Positions 1 through 9,289 are shown, numbered from the stretch's first letter. The stretch is 26,472 bases of DNA from MGBC120314 sp964403785 (GCA_964403785.1 CAYOHM010000020.1:1-26472); one strand, 5' to 3'. Numbers and translations: made by a program. The notes: generated by a model not told the origin, from the sequence alone.

Positions 1-1
1 T

Positions 2-1675
2 TTAACCTGCATTATCTGTGTTCTGTTTACGAGTAAGATATATGCAGAGGATGTGCAGATTGAAACAGGGTATTGCGGAGCAGGTGATGACAATACCAAT
101 GTAACGTTCACGGTATATGATACCGACGGGGACGAAGCCGGGGATAAGTTGGTGATTTCGGGCAGCGGAGAGATGGACGTGTATGAGTCTCCTGCAAAGG
201 TACCTTGGATTTCATACAGCAGTACATTAAAATCTGTTGTAATTGAGGACAATGTCACAAGTATAGGGAGCTATGCTTTTGGTGCATGTACTGCAATTAC
301 AAGTGTAAGCATACCGGATGGCGTAACAAATATAGGCGAGAATGCGTTTTTGGGCTGCAGCAGTTTGACAAATATAAGCATACCCGAAAGTGTAATAAGC
401 CTGGGCGCTTATTCGTTTGCGGGCTGCAGCAAATTAACAGAATTAAGTATACCGGACAGTGGGGTAAGCATAGGTGAATATGCATTTTATAATTGTGTCG
501 GTTTGAAAGAAATGATTATTCCGGATAGCGTAAAATCAATAGAGAATAAGGCATTGGGATTCATGGGCAATTATATTTCGGATGGCAAAATAGACGGATT
601 TGTTATAAAAGGAAATTTGGGCTCGGAAGCGGAAAGCTACGCCAATGCTAACGGCATCACTTTTGTTAACCTGACACCGCAAACGCTTGCTGTAAGCGGT
701 GACGGTCATAGGACATACTATATTGAAGGCGCAAACGGCTGGAATACGGTAAAGGATGATGCTACGGGAGAATATAAGGCATATTGGTACGAAAATGGAT
801 TTCGTCAGGGTTATGATGCTGATGACAGCTCGTACCGCGGCAAGGAGATTTATGACCCGGATACTGATGCATGGTATTGGCTTGATAATATAGATGAAGG
901 TAAGAAAGCGGTATCCAAGGATGTTTATCAGGAATCGCAGGCTGATGACGAAGGAAATATCGGCAAGTGGGTACGTTATGATGCCAACGGACATATGATA
1001 AAAGGCTGGGATGAGAAGGAAGAAGAATACTATGACAAAGAGTCAGGTGAATGGAAGAAGACGGTAAATAAATATTACTTTGACCCTATGTACGGAACTA
1101 TGCTGAAGGGTTACTGTACAATAGGCAGCAATGAAAACAATGAAAACAATGAAAACAATGAAAACAATGAAAACAATGAATACATTGAATATTATTTTGA
1201 TACGCAGACAGGTGTTATGAAGAGCATATTAAATGTTGGTCTTGAAGGATACACAGGCTGGAAAACCATAGGTGATGATGATTACTGGTATGAGGACGGT
1301 AAACGTCAGGGCTACAGTACGGATGCTGCATACAGGGGTAAGGAAATCTATGACCGGGATTCAGACGCGTGGTACTGGCTTGATAACGTTGACGGAGGCA
1401 AGAAGGCAGTAAGTAAGGACGTATATCAGGAATCCCTGGCTGATGAAGAAGGCAATATGGGCAAGTGGGTACGCTATGATGCGAACGGACGTATGATAAA
1501 GGGCTGGAGCGCAGGCTATGGCAAAGATGCAAGAACAATCGGCAGTCCGGACGAAGCAAACGGCGAAGCAGTATACTACTTCGACCCAACCTACGGAACA
1601 ATGGCAAAAGGCGAAGTAACAATAGACGGTGCAGTATATACATTTGATACAACATACGGAACACTCATACAGTAA
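2..1675 (+). CDS. BspA-like leucine-rich-repeat secreted surface protein (5' end missing)
   Basis: The reading frame is open to the left edge of the window, so the true start lies upstream; the GTG at 53 is internal. The first visible residues form the hydrophobic core and end of a signal peptide (cleavage plausible after SKIYA, about base 43), so the protein is exported. About bases 210-560 encode four BspA-type (LRR_5) repeats of about 23 residues with the pattern IPxxVxxIGxxAFxxCxxL. The rest holds two long repeats rich in Trp, Tyr and Gly (GKWVRYDANG, YYFDP.YGTM), like cell-wall or glucan-binding repeats, joined by an Asn/Glu linker. The family serves as adhesins or surface-anchored proteins in gut Firmicutes; the partner is unknown. 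It is separated from the next genes by a strong terminator and is functionally unrelated to them as far as can be seen. Confidence 0.88.
   Translation, partial: LTCIICVLFTSKIYAEDVQIETGYCGAGDDNTNVTFTVYDTDGDEAGDKLVISGSGEMDVYESPAKVPWISYSSTLKSVVIEDNVTSIGSYAFGACTAITSVSIPDGVTNIGENAFLGCSSLTNISIPESVISLGAYSFAGCSKLTELSIPDSGVSIGEYAFYNCVGLKEMIIPDSVKSIENKALGFMGNYISDGKIDGFVIKGNLGSEAESYANANGITFVNLTPQTLAVSGDGHRTYYIEGANGWNTVKDDATGEYKAYWYENGFRQGYDADDSSYRGKEIYDPDTDAWYWLDNIDEGKKAVSKDVYQESQADDEGNIGKWVRYDANGHMIKGWDEKEEEYYDKESGEWKKTVNKYYFDPMYGTMLKGYCTIGSNENNENNENNENNENNEYIEYYFDTQTGVMKSILNVGLEGYTGWKTIGDDDYWYEDGKRQGYSTDAAYRGKEIYDRDSDAWYWLDNVDGGKKAVSKDVYQESLADEEGNMGKWVRYDANGRMIKGWSAGYGKDARTIGSPDEANGEAVYYFDPTYGTMAKGEVTIDGAVYTFDTTYGTLIQ
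737..1629 (+). repeat. Two-copy long repeat inside the surface protein gene
   Basis: The segments 737-1123 and 1256-1629 encode two diverged copies of a roughly 125-residue unit. Both start with GW(N/K)T, share the blocks RGKEIYD, DAWYWLDN, KKAVSKDVYQES and GKWVRYDANG, and end with YYFDP(M/T)YGTM. Copy one has an extra acidic stretch with EEEYYDKES. This is an internal duplication of a cell-wall-binding-type module. Confidence 0.85.
1130..1180 (+). repeat. Nine-base tandem repeat coding for an Asn-Glu-Asn linker
   Basis: The unit AATGAAAAC is repeated five times without error (1130-1174) and followed by a partial unit AATGAA. It encodes an NEN repeat that forms the linker between the two long repeats. 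An exact in-frame 9-bp array of this kind can change copy number by slippage without breaking the frame, altering linker length. Confidence 0.95.
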
Positions 1676-1679
1676 AATT

Positions 1680-1726
1680 AAATCCCGCAGCGTAGGTCTA
1701 AAGGGCAAATACGCTGCGGGATTTTT
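1680..1726 (+). terminator. Intrinsic terminator after the surface protein gene
   Basis: A perfect 15-bp stem (1680-1694 with 1710-1724, core CCCGCAGCGTA with TACGCTGCGGG) with a 15-base loop is followed by T residues. It begins a few bases after the TAA stop and separates this gene from the signalling operon. Confidence 0.93.
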
Positions 1727-1822
1727 GCGCCCGCAATTTTGTGTCTTTTGTGTGTACTTGCCCCAAAATGACGTGACACATGCTTAAATAAGTGGTAGAA
1801 TAACTATGTGTTGTTAGGCGGC

Positions 1823-1828
1823 TATAAT
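1823..1828 (+). promoter_or_regulatory. Possible -10 box (TATAAT) of the signalling operon
   Basis: A perfect TATAAT sits 20 bases before the start codon of the first kinase gene, downstream of the terminator. No convincing -35 hexamer lies 16-18 bases upstream, and the very short leader leaves the AGGAG ribosome binding site close to the expected transcription start. This is therefore only a candidate. Confidence 0.3.
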
Positions 1829-1847
1829 AAAAACTAGGAGTGGTCTT

Positions 1848-3917
1848 ATGGATACGAAACAAAAGAACCAAGATGGTAAAACAGAATATGAGGTGGTATT
1901 TCAGCTTACATTTTTGTCAATACTTTCGGTGCTGGGAATACTGCTGTTTATGGTTACGCTGATCTCGGGCTGGGGCAGATGGATACTGCCGGTGATACTG
2001 GCAGGTGTGTTCTCCTGTTGGGCGGTATATTTTCTGCAGCTGGGGACATATAGGTTTAGGATTCTTTATGACGTGTTTATCGCTGTTGTCGGGATTTTTT
2101 ATTATGGGACGAGGGATGTGGCAGTAACGGATGTTCCCGTTATTATCTGTCTTATGATTATAATGCTGTCGGCATACAGTGATATGCGTCTGATATATGC
2201 ACTGATTGCGACATACCCGATACTTATTCTTATACATATATTCATATTAAATGATTTGGGACTTGATTCGCCGCAGCTCACCCTTTCAAGACTTGTCCTG
2301 GGAGGAGTGTGCCTGCTGTGTGCAATGTTTATATCCAAATTCTTCTTCAGGGAGATTAACTCTGAGAGAAATATTGCACATAAGACGGAGCTGGAGCTGC
2401 AGCATGCCAAAAAAGAGAATGAGCAGTTCCTTGCAAATGTATCTCATGAGCTTAGAACACCTATAAATGCTGTTAATGGAATGAGCGAAATTATTTTGCA
2501 GCAGGATGATTTAAAGCCTGAATTAAAGGAAAAGATTATGGATGTTCAAAGAGCCGGACGAAGGCTTTACGGACAGGTTAGTGATATCCTTGACTATTCA
2601 GAGCTTATGACGAACAGACTTCAGGTATCCAATGGGGATTATGAACCGGTTTCTGTTATAAATGACGCAGTTTCTACCGTGGATTGGCTGCAGATGTCCG
2701 AGAAAATTGATTTTGCACTTGATGTACAGACGGATATTCCGAGGTTCTTGGAGGGTGATGCCAGCAAGCTTAAGAAAATTCTTGTGGCACTTCTTGAAAA
2801 TGCTATTAAGTTCACGGATGCAGGCGGCGCTTATCTTTATGTGGGAGTGCGTGAGGAGAGCTATGGAGTTAATTTAAATATTGATTTGTGGGACACCGGT
2901 ATCGGAATGAATGATGAGCAGCTTAGGAAGATTTACAGCAGCTTTTACAAGGTAGATTCCGGCATGGATAAGAGAGCAGGAGGCTTGGGTCTTGGTCTTA
3001 CCATAGTTCACGGTATGGTGACGGCAATGGGAGGCTTCGTGTCCGTGGACAGCAGGATTGGTGATGGAACCCATGTACATGTCACAATTCCGCAGAAGGT
3101 GAAGAACAAGCAGAATTCCATATCACTTAAGGACCATATGACATATAGGATTGCCTGCTATTTTAACCGTGATAAATATATGCGTCCGGAAATAGCGGTA
3201 TATTATGACCATATGATATCGCATATTCAGGATGGACTTGGGCTTGAAGTCCATCGCGCGGACTCACTGGAAGAGTTAAAACAGATGCTTGAAAGAAAAG
3301 ATTTCACACATCTGTTTATAGCGGACTGGGAGTATAGAATGGACCAGAATTATTTTGAACAGGCAGCAAAGCGGCTATGCGTCATTGTATTTGCAGGACG
3401 CAGCTTTAAAGTTCCTGCAGGCAGCGCAGTCCATGTACAGTTCAAACCGGTATATATTATGTCCGTTGTGAATTTGCTGTATGCAACTGCACCGGGACAG
3501 GAACACAGCTGCATTAAGAGCAAGCTTACATTTCCGGGTGTACGTGCACTTGTAGTAGACGATGATAATATGAATCTTGTAGTAGCAAAGGGCATCCTTA
3601 AGAGCTATGGAATTGAGGCGGATACCTGTCTTTCCGGAGCACTTGCGATTGAGAGGTGTTCTATTGAGAATTACCAGATTGTATTTATGGATCATATGAT
3701 GCCTGAGATGAACGGTATTGAGGCGATGAAGCGTATACGTTCAATCCGCAAGGGCTTCTATAAAGATATCCCGATTGTGGTGCTTACGGCCAATGCAGTG
3801 AGTGGTGCAAGGGATATGTTCCTTAAGGAGGGCTTTGATGAATTTATTGCCAAGCCGATTGAACTGCTTGAAATGACACGTCTATTGAAAAAATTCTTCA
3901 TAAAAGGAGAGGATTAA
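1848..3917 (+). CDS. Membrane hybrid sensor histidine kinase
   Basis: This 689-residue protein would autophosphorylate on His and pass phosphate to its own receiver domain. Residues about 20-175 are hydrophobic with roughly five to six membrane helices and no large extracellular domain, suggesting membrane or intramembrane sensing. The HisKA H-box (NVSHELRTPIN) has phospho-acceptor His200. The HATPase shows the N box LLENAIKFTD, G1 DTGIGMN and G2 GLGLGLTI. A degenerate receiver-like stretch (about 430-550) precedes a C-terminal receiver with DDDNMN, phospho-acceptor Asp615 in FMDHMMPEMNG, and a conserved Lys in AKPIE. AGGAG lies 7 bases before the ATG. The stop is followed one base later by the next gene's start, so the two are cotranscribed and probably translationally coupled. 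There is no Hpt domain; the neighbouring protein supplies one. The signal is unknown. Confidence 0.93.
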   Translation: MDTKQKNQDGKTEYEVVFQLTFLSILSVLGILLFMVTLISGWGRWILPVILAGVFSCWAVYFLQLGTYRFRILYDVFIAVVGIFYYGTRDVAVTDVPVIICLMIIMLSAYSDMRLIYALIATYPILILIHIFILNDLGLDSPQLTLSRLVLGGVCLLCAMFISKFFFREINSERNIAHKTELELQHAKKENEQFLANVSHELRTPINAVNGMSEIILQQDDLKPELKEKIMDVQRAGRRLYGQVSDILDYSELMTNRLQVSNGDYEPVSVINDAVSTVDWLQMSEKIDFALDVQTDIPRFLEGDASKLKKILVALLENAIKFTDAGGAYLYVGVREESYGVNLNIDLWDTGIGMNDEQLRKIYSSFYKVDSGMDKRAGGLGLGLTIVHGMVTAMGGFVSVDSRIGDGTHVHVTIPQKVKNKQNSISLKDHMTYRIACYFNRDKYMRPEIAVYYDHMISHIQDGLGLEVHRADSLEELKQMLERKDFTHLFIADWEYRMDQNYFEQAAKRLCVIVFAGRSFKVPAGSAVHVQFKPVYIMSVVNLLYATAPGQEHSCIKSKLTFPGVRALVVDDDNMNLVVAKGILKSYGIEADTCLSGALAIERCSIENYQIVFMDHMMPEMNGIEAMKRIRSIRKGFYKDIPIVVLTANAVSGARDMFLKEGFDEFIAKPIELLEMTRLLKKFFIKGED

Positions 3918-3918
3918 T

Positions 3919-6900
3919 ATGGAGAAGCGAATTCCGGTTCTGATAACAGCGGATAGTGTGTGTGATTTGCCGCGTGAACTTATTGAACAGTATCATATCG
4001 TCATTAACCCCTATATTGTGCAGACTGGGGAAGGTCAGTTTATTGACGGAAATGAAATTGATACGGATGATTTGATTATATATATGGATAATGCAGGCAG
4101 AAATGCGAAATCCGAACCGCCCTGTGTTGAAGCTTATGTGAAGTTTTTTAAGGAACAGCTCCACATAGCTGACAGTGTCATACATATTGCTATGGGAAAA
4201 CGTGCAAGCGAGGGCTATGAACGTGCCGCAGAGGCTGCAAAGCAGGTCAGCAGTGTGACGGTGATAGATTCTGCGCAGCTTTCCAGTGGTATGGGACTTT
4301 TGGTGCTGCGTGCGGCTAAGATGGCGATGGATGGATGTCAGGCATCACAGATTATAGAAGATTTGGAAAGAGCCAAGAAATATGTATCCACCAGCTTTAT
4401 CCTTGAAAACACGGAATTTCTCTACCGTTCAGGCAGGCTTGTGGAGTTTGCAAAGAATATGTGTGACAGACTCCTTCTGCATCCGGTTTTGTGCATGAAA
4501 AACAGTGCCATAAAGGTAAAGACTGTCTGTGTCGGACAATGGAAAAATGTTATGAAGGCGTATATACGGGAATGTTTAAAGAATCCGGGAAATATCGACA
4601 GGGGAACTCTGTTTTTAACACATGTCAATCTGGATGAGGAAAGCATGGCATTGATTGTCGAGGAGGTTCAGAAGCGCTGTCCGTTTAAACAGATTATATT
4701 TCAGAAGGCGTCACCTGCCATTGCATGTAACTGCGGTCCGGGTGCATTTGGACTGTTGTTTATGCACAGGGTAAAGGAACCTGTCAGGGAGATAGTGGAC
4801 GAACATTTCACGTTTGCGGAACGCTGCCGCCGGCTGGCAAAGTGGATTGAACAGCAGACTCTTAGAGAAGAATTCAGTATCCAGCATAAAATGCAGAACC
4901 TTATCCTCATTGCAGCTTTGGTTGGCAGTATATGCGGACTTGTTGTCACAGTTGCGGTGCAGGTATGGATGAATGTTGCGGTATGCCTGTTGGTAATAAT
5001 TTTAGTGCTGCTGTCACTTTATATTTCAATCATCAGGGATAATGAGGTCGCGGCGGGACTGACCATATGTTTTTTTGCAAATAATATATTTTTACCGTTG
5101 ATGTATTTTACATCAGGAGGCTTGAACGGCGCTATGCCTATATGGTTCATATTGGGACTTATATTGGGCTTTGTTATGCTCAAGGGCTGGACAAGTATTA
5201 TTATGTTCTCAATCAACCTCATTATTATGATTGGCTGCATGATTGCGGCAGAATTGCATCCGTCAATGCTGATTCCTATTGATGAATCCTATCGTTTGCC
5301 GTATGTGATTTCGTCAATAGTGATTGTTACCTGTATGCTTGGCATTGTATTTAAGTATCAGGTGAGTATTTATGAAAAGCAGCGCTGTAAGCTGCTTGAG
5401 CATGAGCAGGAGCTTCTTGCAGCCAATAATGCCAAGAGCAGCTTCCTTGCCAATATGTCACACGAAATCCGTACCCCTATAAACGGTATTATTGGTATGA
5501 ATACCATGATGCTCCGCGAGTGTGAGGACAATTCCACTCTTATGGAGTACGGAATGAATATCCAGAGTGCGAGCCAGTCACTCCTTGCAATTGTCAATGA
5601 TATTCTTGACATTTCAAAGATTGAGTCAGGGAAGCTTGAGATTATCCCTGTTGACTATGAGCTGTTTTCGATAGTAAATGACTGCTATAATATGACGGCG
5701 AGCCGTGCGGCCAATAAGGGACTGGAATTTGTGATTCATATGAATCCTAACCTTCCGAGTGGGCTGTTTGGTGACGAAATCCGTGTCCGTCAGATTATTA
5801 ATAATCTCTTGTCAAATGCGGTTAAGTACACAGAGGAAGGCACTGTGGAGCTCAGTATTGACTACGAGAGAAAGAGTGATGCTGCGGTTATTCTTGTGAT
5901 AACTGTCAGGGATACGGGCATCGGTATCCGTGAGGAGGATATAGGTAAGCTGTTTGAAAACTTTACGCGTGTTGACCAGAAGCGTAACAGTAATATAGAG
6001 GGAACGGGTCTGGGACTGAATCTTACAAAGAAGCTGACAGACCTTATGCATGGTGAGATTACGGTGAGCAGTGTATATAATCAGGGCTCGATTTTCACAG
6101 CGAAAATTCCGCAGATTATCAAGAGCTGGGAGCCTGTGGGAGATTTCGCAAAGCGCTATCAGGAGCTGCTTAACCAGAAGAATACACTTTCCGAGGCGGT
6201 ATATGCACCTGATGCACATGTGCTGGTTGTGGATGATGTACCTATGAATCTGCTGGTAACAAAGGGACTGATGAAGTACACAGGTATCAAGGTTGACACG
6301 GCAAGCAGCGGTGAGGAAGCTTTGAAGCTTATCAGTAATGTTAAATACGATTTGATATTTATGGACCACCTGATGCCGGGAATGGACGGCGTGGAGTGTA
6401 TGCACCGTGTCAAGGAAATGAAGGATCATCCTAACATAACAACACCTATAATCATACTTACTGCAAATGCTATCATAGGTGCCAGGGAAGAATATATCAA
6501 GACCGGCTTTACGGACTATCTTCCAAAGCCTATTCAGGAGAGGGAGCTGCAGCAGATGCTTATGAAGTATCTGCCGGCTGAGCTGGTTACGCTTTACAGT
6601 ATGGAAGAGCTTGTAAATATCGCACACAAAGGAAATAAGAAAAAGGAAAAGCCTGAGGCTGTGATTCCTGAGACTAAGACACCTGAGATTACATCATCTG
6701 AGGATAAAAAGCCTGAGCCTCCTGAGCCGGTTGAAACTGAAATTGCTGATAGCACAGATACCACAGAAAGTGCTGCATCCCTTACGGAACGCTTAAAATC
6801 AATAGATATGCTTGATACCTCCGTTGGTATGAGCTACTGTATGAATGAAGAGGAGTTCTATGAGTCAATGCTTGCAGAATATCTGAAATCCGACAAACGG

Positions 6901-7137
6901 GCGTCCATGATACAGTACTTTGAGGCTAAGGATTGGGAGAATTACCGTATAACCGTCCATTCACTCAAGAGCACGTCGCTTACAATAGGTGCGGTAAATT
7001 TGTCGGAGCAGGCTAAGGCTTTGGAAACTGCCTGCAAGGAAAACAATGAAGCATATATTTTAGATAACCATGCACAGGTGCTTGAAATTTATGAAAAGCT
7101 TCTTGGTGAACTTGGCAAGGTGGTTAATGCTACTTAA
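3919..7137 (+). CDS. DegV domain-histidine kinase-receiver-Hpt fusion protein
   Basis: This 1072-residue protein has an exceptional architecture. Residues about 1-285 are a complete DegV (EDD-fold, fatty-acid-binding) domain starting with the TADSVCDLP motif and containing DSAQLSSGMG and FLYRSGR. About 325-490 contains hydrophobic membrane helices. About 500-740 is a HisKA/HATPase core (His515 in MSHEIRTPIN, N box LLSNAVKYTE, G1 DTGIGI, G2 GTGLGLNL). About 765-885 is a receiver (Asp816 in FMDHLMPGMDG). After a Pro/Glu-rich linker comes a C-terminal Hpt domain with His1014 in VHSLKST. DegV proteins bind fatty acids; the fusion suggests a lipid-sensing phosphorelay kinase, which is inference. 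It starts one base after the preceding gene's stop and is followed by a receiver/HD-GYP gene, a plausible acceptor of phosphate from the Hpt domain. Confidence 0.9.
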   Translation: MEKRIPVLITADSVCDLPRELIEQYHIVINPYIVQTGEGQFIDGNEIDTDDLIIYMDNAGRNAKSEPPCVEAYVKFFKEQLHIADSVIHIAMGKRASEGYERAAEAAKQVSSVTVIDSAQLSSGMGLLVLRAAKMAMDGCQASQIIEDLERAKKYVSTSFILENTEFLYRSGRLVEFAKNMCDRLLLHPVLCMKNSAIKVKTVCVGQWKNVMKAYIRECLKNPGNIDRGTLFLTHVNLDEESMALIVEEVQKRCPFKQIIFQKASPAIACNCGPGAFGLLFMHRVKEPVREIVDEHFTFAERCRRLAKWIEQQTLREEFSIQHKMQNLILIAALVGSICGLVVTVAVQVWMNVAVCLLVIILVLLSLYISIIRDNEVAAGLTICFFANNIFLPLMYFTSGGLNGAMPIWFILGLILGFVMLKGWTSIIMFSINLIIMIGCMIAAELHPSMLIPIDESYRLPYVISSIVIVTCMLGIVFKYQVSIYEKQRCKLLEHEQELLAANNAKSSFLANMSHEIRTPINGIIGMNTMMLRECEDNSTLMEYGMNIQSASQSLLAIVNDILDISKIESGKLEIIPVDYELFSIVNDCYNMTASRAANKGLEFVIHMNPNLPSGLFGDEIRVRQIINNLLSNAVKYTEEGTVELSIDYERKSDAAVILVITVRDTGIGIREEDIGKLFENFTRVDQKRNSNIEGTGLGLNLTKKLTDLMHGEITVSSVYNQGSIFTAKIPQIIKSWEPVGDFAKRYQELLNQKNTLSEAVYAPDAHVLVVDDVPMNLLVTKGLMKYTGIKVDTASSGEEALKLISNVKYDLIFMDHLMPGMDGVECMHRVKEMKDHPNITTPIIILTANAIIGAREEYIKTGFTDYLPKPIQERELQQMLMKYLPAELVTLYSMEELVNIAHKGNKKKEKPEAVIPETKTPEITSSEDKKPEPPEPVETEIADSTDTTESAASLTERLKSIDMLDTSVGMSYCMNEEEFYESMLAEYLKSDKRASMIQYFEAKDWENYRITVHSLKSTSLTIGAVNLSEQAKALETACKENNEAYILDNHAQVLEIYEKLLGELGKVVNAT

Positions 7138-7158
7138 TAAAGAGGTGAATTTTGTTTT

Positions 7159-8184
7159 ATGTCAGAAAGAGTACTGGTAGTTGATGATGAAACCATGAAT
7201 CTGCGAATGGTGGAGCATATACTGAAAAGCATGTATGAAGTGTTGTGTTTTACATCAGGAGAGGAAGCACTAAAATGGCTTTCACAGGATATACCCGACT
7301 TGATTCTTCTGGATTTACATATGCCCGGGCTGAACGGGCTTGAAGTATTTGAAAAATTAAAACAGGACGAAAGAACAAAGGATATTCCTGTGGTTTTTTT
7401 GACAGCGGACACTGAAGCTGCAACTGAAATCGAGATTTTCAGGGCGGGTGCTATGGATTACATCCAAAAGCCGTTTATTGCAGAGGTGGTTATCAGACGA
7501 ATCAGCAGAATCCTAGAGCTGTACCACTTACAGCACTCCCTTCAGGTGGAGGTTGATAAAAAGACTGAGGAGCTGCGTGAGAGTAACCGCAAGATTAAAA
7601 AGCTGTCATCACAGGTAATGCTCACGCTGGCGAATACCATTGATGCCAAGGATAAGTACACACGCGGACATTCGGTGCGTGTTGCTTTCTATGCGAGGGA
7701 GATGGCAAGCCGTATGGGAAAGGATAAAGAAGAGCTTGACACCATATATAATGTCGGACTTTTGCATGATATAGGGAAAATCGGTATACCGGATACGATT
7801 ATCAATAAGCCGGGTAAGCTAACCGAGCAGGAATATGAGCAGATTAAGGAGCATCCCGTAATCGGTGCGGAAATATTAAAAAATATGACAGAAATTCCGG
7901 CGGCATCAGTGGGAGCGCATTGGCACCACGAGCGTTATGACGGCAGGGGATACCCGGACGGCTTAAAGGGCGAGGAAATTCCGGAATATGCACGTATTGT
8001 CGGTGTTGCAGACGCCTATGACAGTATGTCCTCCAAGCGCAGCTATCGTGATATACTGCCGCAGGAGGTTGTGCGAAGTGAGATTGAAAACGGCAGGGGT
8101 ACACAGTTTGCCCCGGATGTCGCAGACATTATGCTTACTATGATAGATGAGGATAAAAATTACGATATGAGGGAGAAGAACTGA
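7159..8184 (+). CDS. Receiver/HD-GYP cyclic-di-GMP phosphodiesterase response regulator
   Basis: This 341-residue cytoplasmic protein has an N-terminal receiver (DDE near 9-11, phospho-acceptor Asp52 in LLDLHMPG, conserved Lys104) and a C-terminal HD-GYP domain. The HD-GYP signature is well kept: HDIGK at 203-207, His232, His256-His257, and DGRGYP at 261-266. Family knowledge assigns hydrolysis of cyclic di-GMP (or a related cyclic dinucleotide) by a bimetallic centre, switched by phosphorylation. A short helical linker (about 125-150) joins the two parts. The start is set by AGAGGTGA 10 bases upstream. It is the only response regulator with an output domain in this operon, so it is the likely endpoint of the kinase/Hpt relay. 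The next gene begins 2 bases after its stop. Confidence 0.93.
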   Translation: MSERVLVVDDETMNLRMVEHILKSMYEVLCFTSGEEALKWLSQDIPDLILLDLHMPGLNGLEVFEKLKQDERTKDIPVVFLTADTEAATEIEIFRAGAMDYIQKPFIAEVVIRRISRILELYHLQHSLQVEVDKKTEELRESNRKIKKLSSQVMLTLANTIDAKDKYTRGHSVRVAFYAREMASRMGKDKEELDTIYNVGLLHDIGKIGIPDTIINKPGKLTEQEYEQIKEHPVIGAEILKNMTEIPAASVGAHWHHERYDGRGYPDGLKGEEIPEYARIVGVADAYDSMSSKRSYRDILPQEVVRSEIENGRGTQFAPDVADIMLTMIDEDKNYDMREKN

Positions 8185-8186
8185 GT

Positions 8187-9263
8187 ATGTCAATTAAGCA
8201 AATTGCAGATAGTGTGGGAGTATCGGTATCCACCGTGTCCCGCGTGTTAAACAATCCCGATTACCGTTGTTCATCGCCGCAGCTGCGGGATAAAATCTGG
8301 AATACAGCAATGAAAATGAATTATGTACCAAATGAGGCAGCACGCAATCTCCGTACAGGAGCAGCGGCAAAAGAGGCAAAAACGTACTCCATTCATATTC
8401 TGATGACACGTATGGATTCGGATTCGGCGGATCCGTTTTTTCGTGAATTGCTGAGGTTTGTGGAGAGTGAAATTCATCGTCAGGAATGTATTCTGTCGAA
8501 GGTGTGGTATCGCTCTCTTTTTTCGGATGACAAACGTTGTAAGAATGAGGATATCGGCGCAGTTGTGGAAAATATGCGCAGGGAAGCCGATGATACTGGT
8601 GATGGCTTGATTATCATTGGAAAGTGTAATAAACAGGCATTGCAGAAGCTGCGAAAGTGCTACAAAAGTACAGTATACGTCAACCGAGATTCTTCACAGG
8701 GGGAAATTGATGAGGTAATTTGCAATGGGCAGAAGCTTGCAAGCCGTGCAGTGGAGTATCTTATTGAGCTGGGGCATGAGAATATCGGCTATGTCGGAAA
8801 CTGCCATAATGAGGCCCGTTACCGTGGATATCTGGATACCCTTCGTGAAAACGGACTGGATATAGACAGGGACTACATAATAGAAACAAAGCAGACCGAG
8901 AAGGAAGGCTTTGAAGCAATGAGACGATTTCTGGAATCAGGTAAATGCCCAACCGGCATCTACTGCTCCAATGATATTACAGCTATCGGAATGCTCAAGT
9001 ATCTTAACAAACATATGAATCGGTACTATATGCCTTCTATAATATCCAGTGATGGGATTGAAGAAGCACAGTATACAACACCAATGCTGACTACGGTGCA
9101 GGTTTCTCGTGAGGAGATGGGTAAATTTGCGGTATATCTGCTTCTGGACCGTTTGCACGGCGGACACCGTGGAAATGTCAAGATAGAGCTGGAGAGCAAA
9201 TTGGTTAAGCGCGAAAGCTGCACACTTGCGGAAGAAAGTAAGTGGTGTGATTATAATATCTAG
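8187..9263 (+). CDS. LacI-family transcriptional regulator
   Basis: This 358-residue protein starts at once with a LacI helix-turn-helix (IKQIADSVGVSVSTVSRVLN) and hinge-helix region (YVPNEAARNLRTG), followed by a periplasmic-binding-protein-like ligand domain typical of the family (GHENIGYVG, TGIYCSNDITAIGML, TTVQVSREEMGKFAV). It is translationally coupled to the HD-GYP gene (2-base gap). Two LacI-type palindromes lie just downstream, in front of the YezD-like gene and the nitrogenase-like operon, so it probably represses that region. The effector is unknown; position suggests a metabolite of the downstream pathway rather than a sugar, but this is inference. Because it shares an operon with the kinases, its level may track the signalling genes. 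Confidence 0.9.
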   Translation: MSIKQIADSVGVSVSTVSRVLNNPDYRCSSPQLRDKIWNTAMKMNYVPNEAARNLRTGAAAKEAKTYSIHILMTRMDSDSADPFFRELLRFVESEIHRQECILSKVWYRSLFSDDKRCKNEDIGAVVENMRREADDTGDGLIIIGKCNKQALQKLRKCYKSTVYVNRDSSQGEIDEVICNGQKLASRAVEYLIELGHENIGYVGNCHNEARYRGYLDTLRENGLDIDRDYIIETKQTEKEGFEAMRRFLESGKCPTGIYCSNDITAIGMLKYLNKHMNRYYMPSIISSDGIEEAQYTTPMLTTVQVSREEMGKFAVYLLLDRLHGGHRGNVKIELESKLVKRESCTLAEESKWCDYNI

Positions 9264-9275
9264 GAGTTTTCGTAG

Positions 9276-9289
9276 TGCAAACGTTTTCA
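9276..9289. promoter_or_regulatory. LacI-type operator 1
   Basis: TGCAAACGTTTTCA is a near-perfect 14-bp palindrome around a central CG, the hallmark of LacI/CcpA-family operators (one mismatch from a cre consensus of the TGWAANCGNTNWCA form). It starts 13 bases after the LacI gene's stop codon. A catabolite-control protein could also use it. Confidence 0.68.

Noticed and set aside
53..55. GTG as the start of the surface protein
   Set aside because: The frame stays open upstream and encodes a signal-peptide core, so the gene starts before the window.
1215..1664. 149-codon frame on the - strand
   Set aside because: Antisense to the repeats of the surface protein; Arg/Leu/His-rich shadow with no ribosome binding site or family pattern.
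5812..6627. Long 271-codon frame on the - strand
   Set aside because: It lies wholly opposite the HATPase/receiver part of the DegV-kinase gene, has no recognisable domain, and its composition is that of a shadow of the coding strand.
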